From positions 1-45,056 of the forward strand of contig CAYMTN010000010.1 in NCBI GenBank assembly GCA_964393335.1: DNA of 45,056 bases, given 5' to 3'. The translations under genes were made by a program, and so were the position numbers. Each line of letters starts with the position of its first letter. The stretch's first letter is position 1. Under the pieces are notes generated by a model. It made no database searches. It was not told the DNA's origin and saw nothing but the letters and a program-made list of their open reading frames with translations. Source of the DNA: CAYMTN01 sp964393335. Its GTDB lineage: Bacteria > Chloroflexota > Anaerolineae > Aggregatilineales > Aggregatilineaceae. Positions 39,151 to 45,056 of this stretch are shown piece by piece.

Positions 39151-40293
39151 ATGGCACACCCGCAGCATAAGCCCTCTCAACACGATCTGGAACTGCTCTC
39201 CGCCTACATGGACGGCGAGCTGTCCGCTCGTGAAAAAGGGGCCCTCGAACAGCGGCTGATCCGCGAAACCGCCTTGCGTAAGGAGTTGGACGATCTGCGC
39301 GCCACTGCCGCCCTGGTGGGTGATTTGCCGCGCCTGAAAGCGCCGCGCGATTTCACACTCGATCCGTCACTACACCGGCTGCCCCGGTGGAGACGACTGT
39401 TCAGTTTTGGATCGACGTTGGAACTGGCAGGCGCGCTCGGCACGGTGTTGTCGATCGTCGTCATCGCGCTGGCGATTGCGCTGAGTCAGCAACCGTCAAT
39501 GTCACGCAACGAACGCAGAAGCGAGCAGGAAGCCGCGAACGTGGCACAACGCGGCACGAATACCCCGGCTACGTCCCGCCTGGAAACAGCTACAGCCGAA
39601 GGCACGTCGATCGTCTACGCCGGTGAGGGATTCCAGTCCACGATGGCGATGCAAAGCACGGTCTATGCGGGTACGCCGCTGTCTTCGCCCAGCGCCGCAC
39701 CGGCCAGAACGCTGGCCGTCACGCCCACGCCCCTGGCTGACACGCTCAACGCGCCGCAGGAGTTTGCCGAAGTGGCCCCGGAAGCAGCCTCTGAAATCGA
39801 GCAGCCCGCCCCCGGCGTCAGCGTCGGGGCTGCGGCAGCACCGCCTCCGGCCCCATCACGCACGAGCACAGCACCGCAAACCAGCAGCGCATTTGACGGC
39901 TCCGCCGCCAGTAGTGGGGCCGAACCCGCACAAGCGCCTATCGCCGCCAGCCAGGCGGTGGCGGATACCGGCGCTGATACCGGTTATGCAGGCGAAGAAG
40001 CCGCAGGTGGTGGCGTGCCGCCAGCAGGAGCGCTGCGTGAATCACCTGACACCGACGACAACACGACCACGTCAGATGAAGCCGGACGCTTCGACAAAAC
40101 AGCTTCTGCACCAACCGCCGAGACAGTCCCGCAAGAAATCGCCCAGATTCCGACCAGCACTTCGTCGGAAAAATCACAATCCGCGCAGGGTGAAACAGGC
40201 AAGCGTGATGTGTGGTGGCTGGTTGCACTGGGTGCCGTGCTGTTGGTCTTCTCGGTTACACTCAACGTCATAGGGCGCAGGAAGATATTCTGA
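39151..40293 (+). CDS. Membrane-bound anti-sigma factor with long low-complexity outer domain
   Basis: A 380-residue protein. Residues 12-75 match the anti-sigma N-terminal domain: 'LELLSAYMDGELSAREKGAL', then 'EQRLIRETALRKELDDLRAT'. The usual His-x3-Cys-x2-Cys zinc motif is missing, so it is a zinc-less variant. A membrane helix lies at about 93-111 ('ALGTVLSIVVIALAIALSQ') and a second at the C-terminus (about 355-373, 'VWWLVALGAVLLVFSVTLNV'). Between them about 240 residues are Ala/Ser/Thr/Pro/Glu-rich and probably disordered, outside the membrane. The protein should hold the ECF factor inactive until a signal triggers release, perhaps by proteolysis. AGGACA precedes the ATG; the Nudix gene follows 2 nt after the stop. 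Confidence 0.86.
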   Translation: MAHPQHKPSQHDLELLSAYMDGELSAREKGALEQRLIRETALRKELDDLRATAALVGDLPRLKAPRDFTLDPSLHRLPRWRRLFSFGSTLELAGALGTVLSIVVIALAIALSQQPSMSRNERRSEQEAANVAQRGTNTPATSRLETATAEGTSIVYAGEGFQSTMAMQSTVYAGTPLSSPSAAPARTLAVTPTPLADTLNAPQEFAEVAPEAASEIEQPAPGVSVGAAAAPPPAPSRTSTAPQTSSAFDGSAASSGAEPAQAPIAASQAVADTGADTGYAGEEAAGGGVPPAGALRESPDTDDNTTTSDEAGRFDKTASAPTAETVPQEIAQIPTSTSSEKSQSAQGETGKRDVWWLVALGAVLLVFSVTLNVIGRRKIF

Positions 40294-40295
40294 CC

Positions 40296-40808
40296 ATGCG
40301 AGCACCCATCAACTATTGCCAGGTCTGCGGGCACGAAATGCAGGATAAGCAGACATATGGGAAAGTACGCCGCGTCTGTTCCGCCTGCGGGTTCATCCAT
40401 TTCGAAGACCCGAAAGTGGCCGTTGTGGCGTTTATCGAAAAAGATGATCGCGTGCTGCTGGTCCAGCGTGCCATGAACCCGGAACGCGGAAAATGGGCGC
40501 TGCCTGCCGGATACGTCGATTATGGCGAAGCACCACAACAGGCCGTCATCCGTGAAGTGAGTGAGGAAACCGGGTTGGAGATTGCCGTAACGCGGTTGAT
40601 CGCGGTCGAGGGCGAACCCGGCACCTTTGGCGCGTCGATCGTCATCATCTACGCAGCCAGCGTGCTGAATGGCACCGCCCGTCCCCAAGACGACGCCCAG
40701 GCCGTGTTATGGTATGCCGCGTCGGACCCGCTGCCGGAATTAGCGTTCGAGAGCACGCATACCATGTTGGCTTCATGGCTGGAGGCCAAACGCCGCACGA
40801 CACCCTAA
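40296..40808 (+). CDS. Nudix hydrolase with N-terminal zinc ribbon
   Basis: A 170-residue Nudix protein. Two Cys pairs, 'YCQVCG' and 'VCSACG', about 25 residues apart near the N-terminus, form a zinc ribbon like that of NADH pyrophosphatase NudC-type enzymes. The Nudix box is complete: 'GYVDYGEAPQQAVIREVSEE', then 'TGLEI' (GX5EX7REUXEEXGU). It hydrolyses a nucleoside diphosphate linked to another group; the substrate is unknown. The long frame beginning at 40212 overlaps the anti-sigma gene, so I use the ATG at 40296, 2 nt after the anti-sigma stop. It may belong to the same operon, though a link to sigma control is only positional. Its end overlaps the convergent SDR gene by 4 nt. Confidence 0.93.
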   Translation: MRAPINYCQVCGHEMQDKQTYGKVRRVCSACGFIHFEDPKVAVVAFIEKDDRVLLVQRAMNPERGKWALPAGYVDYGEAPQQAVIREVSEETGLEIAVTRLIAVEGEPGTFGASIVIIYAASVLNGTARPQDDAQAVLWYAASDPLPELAFESTHTMLASWLEAKRRTTP

Positions 40809-41716
40809 GCATCGCGGTCGCTGAGCTTGAGCATAACCGCGATCCACTCCGGCGTCAGCCGCAGCCGCCAGTACCAGCGCACGAGCAGCGGTGCGTAACG
40901 CTCGGTCAGAATGCCGACCGTTGCGAGTTTTCCGCCCAAAATGACCTCGTTTTGACCGTGAACGAGCGCCAATACGGCGCGTTCGGCCACGTCGTCGGGG
41001 TGTTCGACCTCAAAACCACAGCGTCCCACGAATTCTTCAACATCGGCTGTGAGCATATCGGTGTGCGTCCACCCTGGCAGCACCAGCGTCACGTGAACAC
41101 CGGTTCCCTTCACCTCGCGGCGCAGCGCATCGCTGAAACCGGCTAATCCGTACTTGCTCGCCGCGTACGAAACAAACATCGGCATCGCCGTCCGTCCCAG
41201 CCCGGAACCCACGTTCAAGATGTAACCGTGATGGCGGGCTAGCATGTGCGGCAGCACCAGTTGGGTCAGCCGAATCGGTGCCCATAGGTTGAGGCGCAGC
41301 ATGTGTTCGGCAAGAGCGGAGTCTTGATTTTGAAACGGCCCGCTCAGGCACACGCCTGCATTGTTCACCAGGACATCAATCCGCCCAAAGGTTTCAACCG
41401 TCTGATCGACCACGTGCTGCAACTGGGCGGCATCGGTCACATCAGCCGGAATGACCAGCACATCATCGGTGTAGGGTTCGATTTCTCGCCGGACGGCTTC
41501 CAGACGATCAGCACGCCGCGCGACCAGCACGACACGCGCCGCACGGCGCGCAAAAGCAAACGCCAGCGCTCGCCCGATTCCCGAAGATGCCCCGGTGATG
41601 ATGACAACGCGTTCGTTCAGCACCAGGCTGGAATGCTGCGGGCGAAAATAGCGCACCAGCCAATACAGCCCGCCGCCCGCCACACCTGCCCATACCACAC
41701 GGCGTCCGAGTCGCAT
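40805..41716 (-). CDS. Short-chain dehydrogenase with N-terminal membrane anchor
   Basis: A 303-residue SDR. The NAD(P) motif is 'VVIITGASSGIGRALAFAFA' (about 37-56), 'NNAGVCLSGPF' follows, and the catalytic set is Ser/Tyr/Lys in 'LNVGSGLGRTAMPMFVSYAA' and 'SKYGLAGFSDALRREV' (Y-A-A-S-K). Residues 8-25 are hydrophobic ('WAGVAGGGLYWLVRYF') and probably anchor it to the membrane. The C-terminal hydrophobic tail resembles SDRs acting on lipids or retinoid-like molecules, so a lipid substrate is possible. The ATG at 41716 shares one base with the methyltransferase stop (TGATG), with GGAG eight nt upstream; a GTG one codon earlier is possible. It is convergent with the Nudix gene, with a 4-nt overlap. 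Confidence 0.92.
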   Translation of the reverse strand: MRLGRRVVWAGVAGGGLYWLVRYFRPQHSSLVLNERVVIITGASSGIGRALAFAFARRAARVVLVARRADRLEAVRREIEPYTDDVLVIPADVTDAAQLQHVVDQTVETFGRIDVLVNNAGVCLSGPFQNQDSALAEHMLRLNLWAPIRLTQLVLPHMLARHHGYILNVGSGLGRTAMPMFVSYAASKYGLAGFSDALRREVKGTGVHVTLVLPGWTHTDMLTADVEEFVGRCGFEVEHPDDVAERAVLALVHGQNEVILGGKLATVGILTERYAPLLVRWYWRLRLTPEWIAVMLKLSDRDA

Positions 41717-42525
41717 CACGAATTCTCCTCAAAACTCTGTGTCTTTCGCGTGATCGCCACCTGATTTACACCCAGGGACAGTGGAGTGAGTGTGGTCCGC
41801 GTCATGACCTGGAACACAGCCGGTAACCCCAACAACCCAAACTGTATGGATTTCGGCACCCAGGGGAAGTAGGGCACATCCCACAACCCGTCGCCAAAAT
41901 GCCGCAGCACGGCGAATCCGCTGGCCTCGCACCACGCGCGCCACTGGGCAGGGAGTTGTACGTTGATGTGGGTCGGGTCCTTGCCGATGGCATCCGTCTG
42001 CGGGTCCTTGAAGCGCCGCAGGCTGTAACCGGGATTCGGCGTCGCGAACAGGAACAACCCGCCGGGCCGCAAAATCCGGTTCACCTGCCGGATCGTGTGA
42101 GCGGGATCGGGCAGATGCTCGACCAGATGCAGCGCGACGACCACGCTGAACTCACCCTCGGCAAAACATGAGAGATCGTCCGCGCTCATCACGAAACCTT
42201 CGGCTAGGGGCGCGTTACGTTTCAACTGCTCGATGCTGTAGTCAGCAATGTCAATGCCAACACACGCAAAATCGTTTTGTAGCAGTCCCAACAAGTGCCC
42301 CAGGCCGCAGCCTAGTTCCAACAGTTTGCCGCCGCCAGGGGGCGCAAAACGCCGCACCAGCGCCGCGTAATAACGCCGGGCAAACCAATACATGCTGAAA
42401 CGTCCCAAAGGACGATCCGCATAGTTATAATTTTCAAAATACTGCTGGCCGTATTCGTCCAGCGGCACCGCTGGCACCGGGTCGGTCCCTGGCGATGTGT
42501 CAGACTGTGAAACATGATTGCTCAT
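41716..42525 (-). CDS. Class I SAM-dependent methyltransferase
   Basis: A 269-residue Rossmann-fold methyltransferase. Motif I is 'KLLELGCGLGHLLGLL', followed by 'CVGIDIADYSIEQLKRNAP' (motif II) and 'FSVVVALHLVEHLPDPAHTI' with 'ILRPGGLFLFATPNPGYSLR' (motifs III and post-III). The last part 'SGFAVLRHFGDGLWDVPYFP' is like many glycan- or lipid-linked methyltransferases. Substrate is unknown. The frame is open from 42753, but those first residues are unlike the family. I use the ATG at 42525; its ribosome binding site is weak (GGGACGA). It is translationally coupled to the SDR gene and separated from nuoN by a terminator, so the two make an independent unit. Confidence 0.9.
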   Translation of the reverse strand: MSNHVSQSDTSPGTDPVPAVPLDEYGQQYFENYNYADRPLGRFSMYWFARRYYAALVRRFAPPGGGKLLELGCGLGHLLGLLQNDFACVGIDIADYSIEQLKRNAPLAEGFVMSADDLSCFAEGEFSVVVALHLVEHLPDPAHTIRQVNRILRPGGLFLFATPNPGYSLRRFKDPQTDAIGKDPTHINVQLPAQWRAWCEASGFAVLRHFGDGLWDVPYFPWVPKSIQFGLLGLPAVFQVMTRTTLTPLSLGVNQVAITRKTQSFEENS

Positions 42526-42593
42526 AGAAATCGTCCCGTGTTTTGACGGCACTAAACGCCGTGATTGTAGTGCGCGACGGTGAGTTGAGCAAC

Positions 42594-42623
42594 AAAAAAG
42601 GGACAGCCATAGGGCCGCCCCTT
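42594..42623 (-). terminator. Intrinsic terminator after nuoN
   Basis: Arms 42598-42608 and 42613-42623 pair over 11 bp (with two G-U pairs) around a 4-nt loop; on the minus strand TTTTTT follows (complement of 42594-42599). It begins 27 nt after the nuoN stop, ending the nuo operon. Confidence 0.85.
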
Positions 42624-42650
42624 CCCAACGCATTTTGCTCAGACCAGCAG

Positions 42651-44168
42651 CTAGCCACCAAAGGCCAACGTGATCTCGCGGGCCATGTCGGACAGCAGAT
42701 AGGGGAAAACGCCCAGAAACAGCGTCCCGACCGCCGAAATACTGATTCCCCACGCCAAAGGCCAGGGAATCGTCGCGTCGGCTTCACCCTCTTCGAAGTA
42801 CATGTACCACACCACACGCAGGTAGTAGTACGCCGAGATAAGACTGGTCAGCACGCCGATAACGGCTACCGGCATCAGGTCGGCAGAAATCGCGGCTTTG
42901 AATACGAACCACTTACCGATAAACCCCGCCGTCAGCGGGATACCCGTCAGGCTTAACATGAATATCATCATCGACGCGGCCAGCAGCGGCTGGGCACGCG
43001 CCAACCCGCGCATGCTTTCGATGCCGGTATTCGAGGCATCGTCTTTCTCAACGGCGATGATGACCGCGAACGCGCCCACATTCGTGAACGCATACGCCAT
43101 CAGGTAAATGACGACGGCGCGCGCCGCCTCATTAGCGACACTGGCAGAACCTGCCGCCGCCACCGCGATCAAAATGTAACCCGCGTGCGCGATGCTCGAA
43201 TAGGCCAGCAGGCGCTTCAGATCGCTTTGCACGACAGCGACGAGATTCCCAAGCAGCATTGTCAAAGCCGCCAACAGCCAGATCGTCGTCTGCCAGGCGG
43301 CGACCGTCTCGCCGTCCAACACGAAGTTGGACATGCCCCAGCCAAACACGCGTACCAGCGCCGCAAAACCGCCCGCTTTGGCGGCCACGCTCATGAACGC
43401 GACGACCGACGTCGGCGCACCCTGGTATACATCCGGCGTCCACATGTGGAACGGCACAGCGGCCACTTTGAAGCCCAGTCCAACCAGCAACAAACCGGCT
43501 CCCACCAGCAGCAGGTATTTACGTGGTTCGTCCTGTGCGACAATCTCGCTGACCGACTGCCAGATACCCTGCAAATCGGTCGTGCCGGTTGCCCCATAAA
43601 CAAGCGCGATGCCGTACACCAGAAAACCCGATGCAAACGCGCCAAGTATAAAGTACTTCATCGCGCTTTCTTCGGATTCAAGCTGGGGCCACCGGAACCC
43701 GCTCAAGATATACAGCGGAATCGATAGCAGCTCCAGGGCAACAAACACGACGACCAGGTTACCGGCGGCTCCCATCAACATCACGCCGCACGTAGTAAAC
43801 AGCAGCAAATAATAGTATTCGCCGCGTTGCATCCCGGTGCGCTGCAAGTAGTTATAGGCAACCAGCACGCCCAGCAGCGCCGTGACCAGGGCGATTACAT
43901 TAACGACATCCGTGAATTTATCGGCCATGAACATACCGGCAAACGCGGTCGTGTCGCCATTGCCAAAAGCAACCACGTCACCCAGCGACAGCAGCGACAG
44001 CACCAATGAAAACCCGAGCCCGCCAGCAGCCAGCATCGCCGTGATGTGTTTGCGATTCCTGGGGATAAACAGGTCGGCCAAAATAAACAAACACGCGCCG
44101 AACGCCAGCGCCACCACCGGCAGCGCTGCTGCGACGTTGAGATCGCCTAGACCAGGGACTTCAAACAT
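42651..44168 (-). CDS. nuoN: NADH-quinone oxidoreductase subunit N
   Basis: A 505-residue complex I subunit with about 14 helices, an antiporter-like proton-pumping subunit. The conserved Glu is in 'VVVFVALELLSIPLYILSGF', the helix-7 Lys in 'GLGFKVAAVPFHMWTPDVYQ', and the following 'GAPTSVVAFMSVAAKAGGFA' is diagnostic. 'LAYSSIAHAGYILI' and 'LSLTGIPLTAGFIGKWFVFK' are also standard. The ATG at 44168 is 15 nt after the nuoM stop with GGTGA upstream. This is the last gene of the operon, as is usual for nuo clusters, and a terminator follows. Confidence 0.97.
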   Translation of the reverse strand: MFEVPGLGDLNVAAALPVVALAFGACLFILADLFIPRNRKHITAMLAAGGLGFSLVLSLLSLGDVVAFGNGDTTAFAGMFMADKFTDVVNVIALVTALLGVLVAYNYLQRTGMQRGEYYYLLLFTTCGVMLMGAAGNLVVVFVALELLSIPLYILSGFRWPQLESEESAMKYFILGAFASGFLVYGIALVYGATGTTDLQGIWQSVSEIVAQDEPRKYLLLVGAGLLLVGLGFKVAAVPFHMWTPDVYQGAPTSVVAFMSVAAKAGGFAALVRVFGWGMSNFVLDGETVAAWQTTIWLLAALTMLLGNLVAVVQSDLKRLLAYSSIAHAGYILIAVAAAGSASVANEAARAVVIYLMAYAFTNVGAFAVIIAVEKDDASNTGIESMRGLARAQPLLAASMMIFMLSLTGIPLTAGFIGKWFVFKAAISADLMPVAVIGVLTSLISAYYYLRVVWYMYFEEGEADATIPWPLAWGISISAVGTLFLGVFPYLLSDMAREITLAFGG

Positions 44169-44183
44169 TGAGAGTCACCGCCT

Positions 44184-45056
44184 TCATCGTCCAGCCGCCG
44201 TCATGACCGTAGTGTTGACATGATCGACCAGTTCCTTGACCGACCCATCCATGTACTTGAAAAAGAAACCCGCCTGCAGCCCGATCACGAACACCATGAC
44301 CAGGATCGGTACCAGCGCCCACAACTCGTGCCAGTTCAGGTCGGGCAGCTTCTTGTTTTCTTCGTTGTCCAGCGCACCCATGAACACGGTGTTGAACATG
44401 TACAACAGGTAGATAGCCGCCAGAATGACGCCCACCGCTGCAAAAGGCGTGAACCACCAGTTCAATACGTCAGACCCTGCCGAACCCAGCAAAATGGTAA
44501 ACTCGCCGACAAACCCGTTCAGACCGGGCAGGCCCATGCTAGACAGCACGATCACCAGCGCGACCCCGCTGTACAGCGGCATAGCATTCCAGATTCCGCC
44601 AAACGCAGCCATTAGCTTGGTATGGCGGCGCTCGTACAATACGCCGACCAACAAAAACAAGCCGCCCGTGCTGATGCCGTGATTGACCATCTGCAAAATG
44701 CCGCCCTGAATACCTGCCGAGTTCAGCGCAAAAATGCCAAGCATCACAAAGCCCAGGTGGCTGATCGACGAGTACGCGACCAGTTTTTTCATGTCCTTCT
44801 GACCGTAACTGACCCATGCTCCATAGATGATGCCGATCACAGCCAGCACGGCAACATACGGCGCGAACGTTTCGCTGGCCTCAGGAAACAGTGGCAGGTT
44901 GAAGCGCACAAACCCATAGGTGCCCATCTTCAGCAGCACGCCCGCCAGGATAACCGACCCGGCGGTCGGGGCCTGAACGTGCGCGTCAGGCAGCCAGGAA
45001 TGCAGCGGCCACATCGGGACCTTGATGGCAAACGCGATACCAAACGCCAGAAACAA
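44184..45056 (-). CDS. nuoM: NADH-quinone oxidoreductase subunit M, C-terminal part (runs off the right edge)
   Basis: The 290 residues in the window are the C-terminal part of NuoM; the frame is open to the last base and the N-terminus lies outside. 'FAIKVPMWPLHSWLPDAHVQ' then 'APTAGSVILAGVLLKMGTYG' is the highly conserved helix 7-8 region of this proton-pumping subunit, with the key Lys and His. 'KKLVAYSSISHLGFVMLGIF' and 'PGLNGFVGEFTILLGS' follow. The rest of the nuo operon should extend to the right of the window. Confidence 0.97.
   Translation of the reverse strand: MFLAFGIAFAIKVPMWPLHSWLPDAHVQAPTAGSVILAGVLLKMGTYGFVRFNLPLFPEASETFAPYVAVLAVIGIIYGAWVSYGQKDMKKLVAYSSISHLGFVMLGIFALNSAGIQGGILQMVNHGISTGGLFLLVGVLYERRHTKLMAAFGGIWNAMPLYSGVALVIVLSSMGLPGLNGFVGEFTILLGSAGSDVLNWWFTPFAAVGVILAAIYLLYMFNTVFMGALDNEENKKLPDLNWHELWALVPILVMVFVIGLQAGFFFKYMDGSVKELVDHVNTTVMTAAGR

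Noticed and set aside
1..45056. Mobile elements, CRISPR arrays, defence systems or toxin-antitoxin pairs
   Set aside because: I looked for transposases, integrases, regular direct repeats, Cas or restriction motifs and small paired genes and found none.

Overview
This 45 kb window is a gene-dense, moderately high-GC bacterial chromosome segment. I see no insertion sequence, prophage, CRISPR array or rRNA operon, and no gap over 300 bases without a gene. The gene mix suggests a filamentous or biofilm-forming member of the Chloroflexota (Anaerolineae-like): a Tad/Flp-type CpaB protein, many GT-C membrane glycosyltransferases, FHA, PspC and toast_rack proteins, paired M16 peptidases, an ECF sigma/anti-sigma pair and complex I genes. 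This placement is inferred from content and style and was not tested phylogenetically.

Layout. 1-2.6 kb (minus): the N-terminal part of a CpaB-like pilus protein, then a response regulator/DegS-like histidine kinase operon. 2.7-14.8 kb (minus): a tightly coupled run of seven polytopic GT-C-type membrane proteins, headed by a Usp-DUF389 membrane protein. 14.9-20.1 kb (plus): a HEATH-motif putative metallopeptidase, a P-type cation ATPase, a very acidic small protein and an MFS exporter. 20.2-28.7 kb (minus): SDR-type threonine dehydrogenase, AcpS, an M16 peptidase pair, a NifX-like protein, UDP-glucose 6-dehydrogenase, an FAD oxidoreductase and a flippase-like membrane protein. 28.9-31.7 kb (minus): a small SWIM zinc-finger protein preceded by a strong promoter and structured leader, then a PspC / LiaF-like / beta-propeller operon. 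31.9-36.8 kb: GNAT, FHA, an exported propeller-like membrane protein and an orphan oligopeptide-type binding protein. 36.9-38.5 kb (minus): two tandem paralogous membrane-anchored proteins of unknown function and tRNA-Leu(CAA) with its own promoter and terminator. 38.5-40.8 kb (plus): ECF sigma factor, anti-sigma factor, Nudix hydrolase. 40.8-45 kb (minus): SDR, methyltransferase, nuoN and the C-terminal part of nuoM.

How the genes may fit together. The theme is the cell envelope. The GT-C block would transfer sugars from polyprenyl-phosphate donors on the outer membrane face. UDP-glucuronate from Ugd, the FAD oxidoreductase and the UPF0104 flippase-like protein look like a second part of the same glycoconjugate supply. 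PspC/LiaF-like proteins and the ECF pair are likely envelope-stress sensors. Best regulatory sites are a perfect TGTGA-N6-TCACA element before ugd, a 14-bp palindrome before the threonine dehydrogenase gene, and the 200-nt leader before the SWIM gene. Several start codons were moved from the longest-ORF position to TTG, GTG or internal ATG codons that have better ribosome binding sites; these are noted per gene.
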